The position numbers and the translations under genes are program-made. The notes under the pieces are model-generated. The model was not told where the DNA came from and did not search any database. It worked only from the letters and a program-made list of their open reading frames with translations. DNA of 64,000 nt from Betaproteobacteria bacterium (GTDB lineage Bacteria; Pseudomonadota; Gammaproteobacteria; Burkholderiales; Rhodocyclaceae): assembly GCA_016705475.1 (NCBI GenBank), contig JADIYD010000006.1, positions 434,001 to 498,000 of the forward strand. The letters run 5' to 3'. Below, piece after piece: positions 42,022-49,510 of this stretch. Positions within the stretch are counted from its first letter, which is position 1. Each line of letters opens with the position of its first letter.

Positions 42022-43157
42022 AAAAAGCCCTATTTTTGCTGTTGACCGTGGCAACACTGGTCGGCTGCAACCAGGAGAACAACAAGTCGGCAGCGCAGGA
42101 GGTTCGTGATCCGCTGGCCGTCCTGCCATCGCAGGAACTGCTCGCCCAGCTCAAACTGAGCGACGTGAGCACTCAGCCCGTGGCCGAAATGTTGCGTGTC
42201 AGTGGGCGTATTGATTTTGATGAACAACGCCTGGCTCGCATTGGTGCTACGGTCACTGGCCGGGTCACCGAGATCGATGCCCTGCTTGGCCAGAGCGTCA
42301 AAAAGGGCGAGGTGCTCGCCAAATTGAACAGTAGCGAATTGTCCAGCCAGCAACTCGCCTACCTCAAGGCGCGCGCCCAGCTCGAACTGAATCGGCGCAA
42401 TGCCGAGCGCGCCAAGGCCTTGTTCGAGGCTGATGTGATCGGCGCGGCGGAGTTGCAGCGTCGAGAAAGCGAATACCAGATTTCGAAGGCAGAAACGCGG
42501 GCGGCCAGCGATCAGTTGCAGCTGCTGGGCGTCAGCCCGGCGGCCATTGATCGTCTGGCAAAGCAGGGCGAAGTCAATTCCGTGACGCCGGTGGCGGCAA
42601 CCATGAATGGTGTCGTCGTTGAACGCAAGCTGGCGCAAGGGCAGGTTGTGCAACCAGCCGATTCCCTGTTTGTCGTCGCCGATCTGTCGCGTCTGTGGGC
42701 TGTGGCGCAGGTGCCGGAACAGCAAGTCAGCCAGGTCAAGGTCGGGCAGTCGGTCAGTATCGAGGTGCCGGCACTGGGTAACGAAAAACTGGTTGGCAAG
42801 CTGATCTTTGTCGGTCAGACGATCAACCCGGAAACCCGTACGGTGTTGGTGCGCACCGAGTTGGATAATCGCGATGGACGCCTGAAACCGGCCATGCTGG
42901 CTTCCATGCTTATCGAGGCGCGGGCGGTTGATCGACTGGTTGTCCCGGCCAGTGCCGTGGTTCGGGAAAATGACGAAGACCATGTCTTTATTGCCATTGG
43001 CGATGGCGCTTTCCGTCTGACCAAGGTCAAGCTTGGGCCCGAGCAGGCCGGAAAACGAGTTGTTGTCTCCGGGTTGAAGGGGGAGGAAAAACTTGTTGTC
43101 GATGGCGCCTTCCACCTCAACAATGAGCGCAATCGCAAGGAAATGGAGGGATCGTGA
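42018..43157 (+). CDS. RND efflux periplasmic adaptor (CzcB/CusB type), lipoprotein
   Basis: The 379-residue protein has a lipobox (VATLVGC), a barrel-sandwich hybrid around a helical hairpin (ATVTGRVTEIDALLGQSVKK ... AERAKALFEADVIGAAELQ), a beta barrel (VPEQQVSQVKVGQSVSIEV) and a membrane-proximal domain. It links the pump to the outer-membrane factor. It lacks the His-rich N-terminal arm of classical CzcB. It overlaps both neighbours by 4 bp. Confidence 0.87.
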   Translation: MKKALFLLLTVATLVGCNQENNKSAAQEVRDPLAVLPSQELLAQLKLSDVSTQPVAEMLRVSGRIDFDEQRLARIGATVTGRVTEIDALLGQSVKKGEVLAKLNSSELSSQQLAYLKARAQLELNRRNAERAKALFEADVIGAAELQRRESEYQISKAETRAASDQLQLLGVSPAAIDRLAKQGEVNSVTPVAATMNGVVVERKLAQGQVVQPADSLFVVADLSRLWAVAQVPEQQVSQVKVGQSVSIEVPALGNEKLVGKLIFVGQTINPETRTVLVRTELDNRDGRLKPAMLASMLIEARAVDRLVVPASAVVRENDEDHVFIAIGDGAFRLTKVKLGPEQAGKRVVVSGLKGEEKLVVDGAFHLNNERNRKEMEGS

Positions 43158-46100
43158 TTGAATCCCTCGTCCGTGGCGCGCTTGGGCAGCGCCTTATTGT
43201 TGCGGTGGTCGCCGCCATATTGTTTTTCTTCGGCCTGGATGCGGCACGCAAGCTGTCGGTTGATGCCTTCCCGGATGTAACCAACATCCAAGTCCAGATC
43301 GCTACTGAAGCGCCGGGGCGCTCTCCTGAGGAAGTGGAACGTTTTGCCACCGTGCCGCTGGAAGTGGCGATGACCGGTTTGCCCGGTCTGGAAGAGATGC
43401 GTTCGCTCAACAAGCCAGGCTTGTCGCTGATCACACTGGTTTTCAGTGACAAGACGGATCTCTATTTCGCCCGCCAGTTGGTCATGGAGCGTTTGCTTGA
43501 AGTCGGCACTCGTCTGCCGCCGGGGATTTCGCCAGTGCTTGGGCCGGTGTCGACCGGCTTGGGCGAGGTCTATCAATACACGCTGGAGCGTCCTGATGAC
43601 GGTGATCGGGTGCTCACCGAAGCGGAGTTGATGCAGCGTCGTACCGCACAGGACTGGGTGGTGCGCCCATTGCTGCGCTCGATTCCTGGCGTGGCTGAGA
43701 TCAATTCCCAGGGTGGCTTTGCCAAGCAATATCAAGTGCTGGTCAACCCGGACAAACTGCGCCATTTCGGTCTGAGCATCGCGGATGTCTATCAGGCGGT
43801 CGGGCGCAACAACGCCAATGCCGGCGGCGGAGTGTTGCCCCAGTATGCCGAACAGTATCTGATTCGCGGCGTAGGACTGGTCAAGGATCTGGATGATCTG
43901 CGTGTCATCGTGCTCAAGGAAAAAGACGGTGTGCCGGTCTATGTGCGCGATGTTGCCGAGGTGCAGATCGGCCACGAAGTACGCCAGGGCGCACTGATCA
44001 AGAACGGTACAACCGAAGCCGTGGGCGGCATTGTGTTGATGCTCTCCGGTGGCAACGCCAAGGCGGTGGTGAGCAAGATCAAGGCGCGCGTCGACGAGAT
44101 CAACGCCAAGGGCATGCTGCCGGACGGCCTGAAGATCGTTGCGTATTACGACCGCTCGGAATTGGTCGATGCGGCGCTGTGGACCGTAACCAAGGTGCTT
44201 CTCGAAGGTGTGCTGTTGGTAGTGGTTGTGCTCTTCCTCTTCCTTGGCGATGTGCGCTCGTCGTTGATTGTGGTCGCGACACTGGTGCTAACGCCGCTGC
44301 TGACCTTTGTGGCGATGAACAAACTGGGTATTTCCGCCAACCTGATGTCGCTCGGCGGTCTGGCGATTGCCATTGGTCTGATGGTCGACGGCTCCGTCGT
44401 GGTCGTCGAAAACGCGTATCTGCAACTGGGGCGCAAGGCGAAAACCGGCGAGAGTCAGCTGCGCGTCATCCTGCATGCCGTAGTTGAGGTGGCGACGCCG
44501 GTCATTTTCGGTGTTGGCATTATCATTCTCGTATTCTTGCCGCTGATGACCTTGCAAGGCATGGAAGGCAAGATGTTCGCGCCGCTCGCCTACACCATCG
44601 CCATTGCGCTGGCCATTTCACTGGTTTTGTCACTGACGCTGACCCCGGTCATGTCGACCTATCTGTTGAAGCCGCCAGCCCATGATGGCGACCACGATAC
44701 GCGCCTGATCGCGATCATGAAGCAGCGCTATCTGAAGATGCTGCACTGGACGCTGGCCAACGAAAAGAAAACGGTGTTCGCTGCGGTACTTGCTTTTGGC
44801 CTGACTATTGCAACGCTGCCTTTCCTGGGCACCGCATTCATCCCTGAAATGAAGGAAGGCTCTGTCGTGCCCGGCATCAATCGCGTGCCGAACATTTCAC
44901 TGGAAGAGTCGATCAAGATGGAAATGGAGGCGATGCGCCTTGTCATGCAGGTGCCCGGTGTCAAGTCGGCGGTATCCGGTGTCGGTCGTGGCGAGTCGCC
45001 GGCCGACCCGCAGGGGCCGAACGAGTCGACGCCGATTGTCAGCCTCAAGCCGCGCAGCGAATGGCCGTCGGGTTGGTCGCAGGATGACATTCAGGATGCC
45101 ATGCGCGAGAAGCTCAAGGTGTTGCCGGGCGTTCAGGTGGTCATGGCCCAGCCGATTTCGGACCGTGTTGATGAAATGGTCACCGGTGTTCGTTCGGACA
45201 TCGCGGTCAAGGTTTTTGGCGATGACCTCGAACAACTGAAAAAGCTGGCAGGCCAGATCGGGAAGGTTGCCCAGACCTTGCAGGGGGCGCAGGATTTGCG
45301 GATCGAGAAGGTCAGCGGACAACAGTATTTGTCGATCGAAATTGACCGGCAGGCGATTGCCCGCCTTGGCCTCAACGTGTCGGATGTCAACGACGTGCTG
45401 GAGACAGCCATCGGCGGCAAGGTGGTCACGGAGATTTTTGAGGGCGAACGACGTTTCCCGGGGGTGGTCCGCTTGCCGGAGCGCTTCCGCAACAACGTCG
45501 AGGCAATTTCAAATGTGCTGATCACCTCGCCGAATGGCGCGCAGGTGCGCCTCACCGACGTCGCAAAAATCAGTGTCCAGGATGGTCCGGCCCAGATTTC
45601 GCGTGAACTCGGCAAGCGCCGCATCGTGATCGGTGTCAACGTCAAGGATCGCGACCTGGGCAGCTTTGTGGCGGAACTGCAGCAAAAGGTTGAAGCGCAG
45701 ATCAAGTTGCCGGATGGCTATTACCTGGAGTGGGGCGGCCAGTTCCAGAACATGGAACGGGCGCTGGGGCACTTGACGATCATCATCCCGATCACCATTG
45801 CGGCGATTTTCTTCCTGCTTTTCCTGCTTTTCAATTCGCTGCGTTTTGCCACGCTGATCATCACCGTGCTGCCCTTTGCTTCCATTGGCGGCATCATCGG
45901 CTTGTTCATATCCGGCGAGTACCTGTCGGTGCCGGCATCGGTCGGATTCATCGCGCTGTGGGGCATCGCGGTGCTCAACGGTGTCGTGCTGGTGTCGTAC
46001 ATCCGTGGCCTGCGTGACGACGGACGCAGTGTGCGCGAGGCGGTTGTCGAGGGTGCCACGCTACGTTTCCGGCCGGTCATGATGACGGCGACGGTGGCCA

Positions 46101-46264
46101 TGCTCGGCCTGATTCCCTTCCTGTTTTCGAGCGGCCCAGGCTCAGAGGTGCAGCGGCCGCTGGCCATCGTGGTTATTGGCGGCCTGATTACCTGTACCTT
46201 GCTGACGCTGTTGGTTTTGCCGACTATTTACCGCTGGTTTGACGAAGAAGAGGTCGAAGCATGA
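43154..46264 (+). CDS. Heavy-metal RND efflux pump (CzcA/CusA family)
   Basis: This 1036-residue pump has the RND twelve-helix layout with two large periplasmic domains. TM4 reads AIGLMVDGSVVVVENAY: the Asp and Glu of the CzcA proton relay are kept, but the first acidic residue of the CzcA DFG motif is Ala. Specificity is therefore not clearly the Zn/Co/Cd type and could be Cu/Ag or other divalent metals. It starts at a GTG overlapping the adaptor stop and is followed with overlap by a PII-like gene. Confidence 0.88.
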   Translation: MIESLVRGALGQRLIVAVVAAILFFFGLDAARKLSVDAFPDVTNIQVQIATEAPGRSPEEVERFATVPLEVAMTGLPGLEEMRSLNKPGLSLITLVFSDKTDLYFARQLVMERLLEVGTRLPPGISPVLGPVSTGLGEVYQYTLERPDDGDRVLTEAELMQRRTAQDWVVRPLLRSIPGVAEINSQGGFAKQYQVLVNPDKLRHFGLSIADVYQAVGRNNANAGGGVLPQYAEQYLIRGVGLVKDLDDLRVIVLKEKDGVPVYVRDVAEVQIGHEVRQGALIKNGTTEAVGGIVLMLSGGNAKAVVSKIKARVDEINAKGMLPDGLKIVAYYDRSELVDAALWTVTKVLLEGVLLVVVVLFLFLGDVRSSLIVVATLVLTPLLTFVAMNKLGISANLMSLGGLAIAIGLMVDGSVVVVENAYLQLGRKAKTGESQLRVILHAVVEVATPVIFGVGIIILVFLPLMTLQGMEGKMFAPLAYTIAIALAISLVLSLTLTPVMSTYLLKPPAHDGDHDTRLIAIMKQRYLKMLHWTLANEKKTVFAAVLAFGLTIATLPFLGTAFIPEMKEGSVVPGINRVPNISLEESIKMEMEAMRLVMQVPGVKSAVSGVGRGESPADPQGPNESTPIVSLKPRSEWPSGWSQDDIQDAMREKLKVLPGVQVVMAQPISDRVDEMVTGVRSDIAVKVFGDDLEQLKKLAGQIGKVAQTLQGAQDLRIEKVSGQQYLSIEIDRQAIARLGLNVSDVNDVLETAIGGKVVTEIFEGERRFPGVVRLPERFRNNVEAISNVLITSPNGAQVRLTDVAKISVQDGPAQISRELGKRRIVIGVNVKDRDLGSFVAELQQKVEAQIKLPDGYYLEWGGQFQNMERALGHLTIIIPITIAAIFFLLFLLFNSLRFATLIITVLPFASIGGIIGLFISGEYLSVPASVGFIALWGIAVLNGVVLVSYIRGLRDDGRSVREAVVEGATLRFRPVMMTATVAMLGLIPFLFSSGPGSEVQRPLAIVVIGGLITCTLLTLLVLPTIYRWFDEEEVEA

Positions 46265-46599
46265 AAGAAATAAAGGCGGTCATTCGACCCAACAAACTGG
46301 GTGCGTTACGCGATGCGCTGGTGGCGCTGCCAGGCTTTCCCGGCATGACGGTGACCAAGGTCGAAGGGCGCAGTGCCCCGTCGCGCCATGTTCCGGCGCG
46401 CACCCGGATCAAAGAGGAGCTGACGGACTTCTCGCCCAAGGTGCGCGTCGAAATCGTGGCGCCGGATGAGCTGGCAGATGCGATCTTCCAGAGCGTTCTG
46501 ACGGTTGCGCGGACCGGTCACTATGGGGACGGCCTCGTGTGGATAACCGATATTGAGCGCGCGGCTTTCATTTTCAAGACGACGCCTGGGCCTGACTAA
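46261..46599 (+). CDS. PII-like protein of the metal-efflux-linked (PII-NG) group
   Basis: The 112-residue protein has a PII/CutA-type ferredoxin fold (MKEIKAVIRPNKLGALRDAL; VEIVAPDELADAIFQSVLTV ARTG, then GDGLVWITDIERA). The T-loop lacks the uridylylated Tyr of GlnB/GlnK, reading RSAPSRHVPARTRIKEE. This fits the non-canonical PII group known to sit next to metal RND pump genes. It overlaps the pump gene by 4 bp, so it probably modulates the pump or senses a related ligand, not nitrogen status. Confidence 0.82.
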   Translation: MKEIKAVIRPNKLGALRDALVALPGFPGMTVTKVEGRSAPSRHVPARTRIKEELTDFSPKVRVEIVAPDELADAIFQSVLTVARTGHYGDGLVWITDIERAAFIFKTTPGPD

Positions 46600-46604
46600 A
46601 TCTG

Positions 46605-46616
46605 TAGTCCGGACTA
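46605..46616. promoter_or_regulatory. Perfect 12-bp palindrome TAGTCCGGACTA
   Basis: It lies 6 bp after the PII-like stop, ~105 bp before the GAF gene. It could be an operator for the GAF gene or a weak hairpin at the end of the efflux operon. No T-run follows. Confidence 0.3.
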
Positions 46617-46721
46617 TTACTTTTGTCAGGTGTGGAGGATTTCACGCGCGGTTTGGCTTCGACTTCATAAAATTCGGACATCTCTATTGGCCCCGCTCGG
46701 GGACTGGTCAGTCGGAAAATT

Positions 46722-47333
46722 ATGGAAAACATGGTCAATCCGGGTTTCAGCAGAACCCTGATGTCACCGCTGGATTTGCAGGAAGGCATTGCCAGCCTGT
46801 CGCGCGGCGCCTACTTCAAGGAGGCGTCGCTCGACATGATGCTGAGCATCCTGACCGAGTCGGCGGCGCAGATGTCCGGTGTCGAGCGCGTCAGCATCTG
46901 GGCGCTGACCAACCAGCAGCAGGAGCTGCTTTGCCTGGACCTGTTCGAGCTGTCGCCCCGGCGCCACAGCAAAGACCAGCGTATCCATGCCCGCCAGTAT
47001 CCCTTCTACTTCCGCGCGTTGCGGGCCGGTAGCTGCATTTCAGCTGACGATGCCTACATGCATCCATTGACCGCCGAGTTTGCTGCCGATTACCTGCCTC
47101 GGCATGGCGTGACGGCCATGCTTGATACGCCCATTCACATTCGTGGCGAGTTGCAGGGCGTGCTCTGTCTTGAGCAGGTCGGCTCGCGTCAACCGTGGAA
47201 CTCGGCGCACGGCCTGTTTGCACAGGCGGTGGCCAATCTGGTGACGCTGGCCCTGGTCGAGTACGAGGCGGAGGAGGCGAAGCTTCAGGCTTTGGCTGCC
47301 AGTGAAAGACTCAAGGCTGTCTGCGCCGGCTAA
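46722..47333 (+). CDS. GAF-domain protein
   Basis: This 203-residue cytoplasmic protein is essentially one GAF domain: LDMMLSILTESAAQMSGVER, VSIWALTNQQQELLCLDLFE, a central HGVTAMLDTPIHIRGELQGV and the final LVTLALVEYEAEEAK helix. GAF domains bind small ligands and usually control an attached output domain, but none is attached here, so it would act on a partner. It faces a divergent-end Hpt-like gene (47357-48109), which could belong to the same signalling route. Confidence 0.75.
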   Translation: MENMVNPGFSRTLMSPLDLQEGIASLSRGAYFKEASLDMMLSILTESAAQMSGVERVSIWALTNQQQELLCLDLFELSPRRHSKDQRIHARQYPFYFRALRAGSCISADDAYMHPLTAEFAADYLPRHGVTAMLDTPIHIRGELQGVLCLEQVGSRQPWNSAHGLFAQAVANLVTLALVEYEAEEAKLQALAASERLKAVCAG

Positions 47334-47348
47334 GCGCATTTCGTTTTT

Positions 47349-47376
47349 GGCCCAATTTACGGGTTGACCGCAGCAA
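47349..47376 (+). repeat. Dispersed motif, copy K (contains the stop codon of the Hpt-like gene)
   Basis: GGCC-CAATTTAC-GGGTTGACCG-CAGCAA. It mixes the TTGA centre with the CAG tail, an intermediate between the two subtypes. The minus-strand gene ends inside it: the last residues AAVNP and the TAA are repeat sequence. Confidence 0.7.
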
Positions 47377-48109
47377 TCGTGGTGCTGAGTGCTTGTAGCA
47401 GCTTGTGTATTTCCAATCTGACAGCTTGGCTATCGAGGTCGGCTGCATTCCGGTTGATGCATTCCGATAGCTGTCGGGCTAGATGCATGACCCCCCAGAT
47501 TTCGAGCAATTCCGCCTGTTGAGCGAGCTTGATCGCTTCCGTGGTCAGGGCGTAGGCATCCGGCGGCAGGGCGGCCAGTGCATCGTGCATCAACTGGACT
47601 TGCTCGCTGGCTTCATCGACGAATAGTTGGTCGAGAACGGGCGAGCGCTCGTCGGCGTTCGTTGCCTTGGCGCAAGCCTCGAGGCGTCCGGCGAAGTGGC
47701 TGGAGCGTTCGAGAAAAGCCGGGTGCTCAAGGCCATCGGCTTCGCTCAGGCATTCGATGGCGGCAGACAACGCGGCAACCAGGCGCGGCGGAATGACATT
47801 TTCTTCAAGACGGTCGGCGGCGCTGGCCAGTGCTTCGCCGAGCCGCAGGCAGTGGGTGTCGGCGGTTTCGATGGCAATGGCGTAGAGCCCGAAAATGGCC
47901 GGCCGAATGTCATTTGCGCCGCCGCCATGGCGCTCGGACCACGCTGCAGCAAGCCGCTTTCCAGCGGCAATCCAGCGCGCGTTGAGTTTGGCGTCGAAGC
48001 GTGGTTTTTTGGGTCTGGCGACCCAGGGCAGGATCGCCGCGGTCGCCTCCAGCGTGGGGGCGAGCGCGGCGCGGGTTTCCTCGAGTTCGTGCTCGGGGAT
48101 GTCAGCCAT
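47357..48109 (-). CDS. Helical hypothetical protein with Hpt-like C-terminal domain
   Basis: This 250-residue, nearly all-helical protein has no signal peptide. The last ~100 residues (LFVDEASEQVQLMHDALAAL ... WGVMHLARQLSECI) resemble a histidine phosphotransfer four-helix bundle, with His in GVMHLA at about the place of the phospho-His but without the HxLKG signature. It may be a degenerate Hpt or a scaffold. The stop codon falls in repeat K. The gene starts 6 bp after the VOC gene stop on the same strand. Confidence 0.55.
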   Translation of the reverse strand: MADIPEHELEETRAALAPTLEATAAILPWVARPKKPRFDAKLNARWIAAGKRLAAAWSERHGGGANDIRPAIFGLYAIAIETADTHCLRLGEALASAADRLEENVIPPRLVAALSAAIECLSEADGLEHPAFLERSSHFAGRLEACAKATNADERSPVLDQLFVDEASEQVQLMHDALAALPPDAYALTTEAIKLAQQAELLEIWGVMHLARQLSECINRNAADLDSQAVRLEIHKLLQALSTTIAAVNP

Positions 48110-48115
48110 GAAACC

Positions 48116-48592
48116 TTACTGGGCAGCCAGTTTGGCAAAGGCCGAAACGACTTCCGGCGGGGCCTGAACCAGCTCGATCAGTACGCCTTCGCCGCCAATC
48201 GGGAATTCCTCGTTGCCCTTCGGGTGCAGGAAGGTGATGTCGAAACCCGCTGCGCCCTTGCGGATGCCGCCTGGGGCGAAACGCACGCCGTTGGCTGATA
48301 GCCATTCGACGGCCTTGGGCAGGTCGTCGATCCACAGGCCGACGTGGTTGAGCGGGGTGGTGTGCACGGCCGGCTTCTTTTCCGGGTCGAGCGGCTGCAT
48401 GAGGTCGACTTCGACCTTGAACGGGCCAACGCCCATGGCGCAGATGTCTTCGTCGACGTTCTCGCGCTCGGAAACGAAGGTGCTGGTGATTTCGAGGCCG
48501 AATTTCTCGACCCACAGCGTGCGCAGCTTTTCCTTGGAGGGGCCGCCGATGGCGATTTGCTGGATGCCGAGAACCTTGAACGGACGTGTCAT
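48116..48592 (-). CDS. VOC (glyoxalase-fold) protein, possibly methylmalonyl-CoA epimerase-like
   Basis: The 158-residue protein has two beta-alpha-beta-beta-beta modules (VLGIQQIAIGGPSKEKLRTL; LNHVGLWIDDLPKAVEWLSA) and ends with FDITFLHPKG...GGEGVLIELVQAPP. The HPK and GVLIEL text resembles methylmalonyl-CoA epimerases, while the general fold is shared with glyoxalase I. Metal ligands would include His in NHVG and Glu in LIELV. The start at 48592 gives a normal VOC length; the longer frame runs into lgt. Confidence 0.75.
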   Translation of the reverse strand: MTRPFKVLGIQQIAIGGPSKEKLRTLWVEKFGLEITSTFVSERENVDEDICAMGVGPFKVEVDLMQPLDPEKKPAVHTTPLNHVGLWIDDLPKAVEWLSANGVRFAPGGIRKGAAGFDITFLHPKGNEEFPIGGEGVLIELVQAPPEVVSAFAKLAAQ

Positions 48593-48632
48593 GAGTCGAT
48601 TCCTGTCGAGTGGTGGATAACGTAATCCATAA

Positions 48633-49424
48633 TTATAGAGATTTCTTGCGTTGGGCGAGCACCAGCAAAATGACGCCGACCAGCACCATCGGCAGCGACA
48701 ACCACTGGCCCATGCTGATCGTGTACGACTGGCCAAAAATGCCGGCATCCGGCTCGCGGAAGAATTCGGTGATGAAGCGGAAGCAGCCGTAGCCGATCAG
48801 GAAAATCCCGGATACCGCGCCGCGTTGCTGCGGTCGACCGGAAAAAAGCCACAAAATCAGAAAGAGGGCGAGGCCTTCCAGTCCGATGTGATAAAGCTGC
48901 GACGGGTGGCGCGGCTGCATGTCACCGGATTGCGGGAAGATCATCGCCCACGGCAGGCTGGCGTCGGCGACGCGGCCCCACAGCTCGCCGTTGATGAAAT
49001 TGCCAAGGCGGCCGGCAGCCAGGCCGAGCGGCACGAGTGGGGCGACGAAATCCATGATGTCCCACCAGCTAATCTGCTGCTTCTTCGCCCATAGTCCCAT
49101 GGCGGCAAGTACGCCGAGAAAACCACCGTGGAAGCTCATGCCGCCCTTCCAGACAGCGACAATTTCCAGCGGGTTGCTCAGGTAATAAACTGGGTCGTAG
49201 AAGAATACCTGGCCCAGACGCCCACCAACGATGACGCCGAGCATGCCGTAGAACAGCAGGTCGTCGAGCTGCTCGACGGTCAGGACAGAAGGCCGGTTTT
49301 TAATCCGGTAGCGGCCGAGCAAAATAAATTGAACGAAGGCAACGAGGTACATCAAACCGTACCAGCGTACCGAGATTGGTCCGGCGGAGAAGGCAACAGG
49401 GTCGAACTGGGGATGAAGAAGCAT
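48633..49424 (-). CDS. lgt: Prolipoprotein diacylglyceryl transferase Lgt
   Basis: This 263-residue seven-helix membrane enzyme carries the Lgt signature GRLGNFINGELWGR, the essential His/Tyr region SVRWYGLMYLVAF and the C-terminal FLIGYGCFRFITEFFREPD. It attaches diacylglycerol to the lipobox cysteine, the first step of lipoprotein maturation. The ATG at 49424 starts MLLHPQFDP. Dispersed motif copy L supplies the codons for LFSGRPQQ in a loop where relatives have text of equal length. It is divergent from ilvD. Confidence 0.93.
   Translation of the reverse strand: MLLHPQFDPVAFSAGPISVRWYGLMYLVAFVQFILLGRYRIKNRPSVLTVEQLDDLLFYGMLGVIVGGRLGQVFFYDPVYYLSNPLEIVAVWKGGMSFHGGFLGVLAAMGLWAKKQQISWWDIMDFVAPLVPLGLAAGRLGNFINGELWGRVADASLPWAMIFPQSGDMQPRHPSQLYHIGLEGLALFLILWLFSGRPQQRGAVSGIFLIGYGCFRFITEFFREPDAGIFGQSYTISMGQWLSLPMVLVGVILLVLAQRKKSL
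48825..48851 (-). repeat. Dispersed motif, copy L (inside lgt, same strand)
   Basis: On the minus strand: TGGC-TTTTTTC-CGGTCGACCG-CAGCAA, with an exact palindromic core. Read by lgt as WLFSGRPQQ, a different frame from copy E in livM. TCGACCGCAG subtype. Confidence 0.8.
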
Positions 49425-49510
49425 CGAAAGCACAGAGTGGGCTAGAATTAGCCGATTATAGTTCGCGCGCCATGACAAGACGTCGGCGCCAGTTTCAGAC
49501 GGAGATTTCC

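Noticed and set aside
42034..42053. GTTGACCGTGGCAAC near the start of the efflux adaptor gene
   Set aside because: Matches only the right half of the dispersed motif and sits in a normal signal-peptide coding stretch; not counted as a copy.
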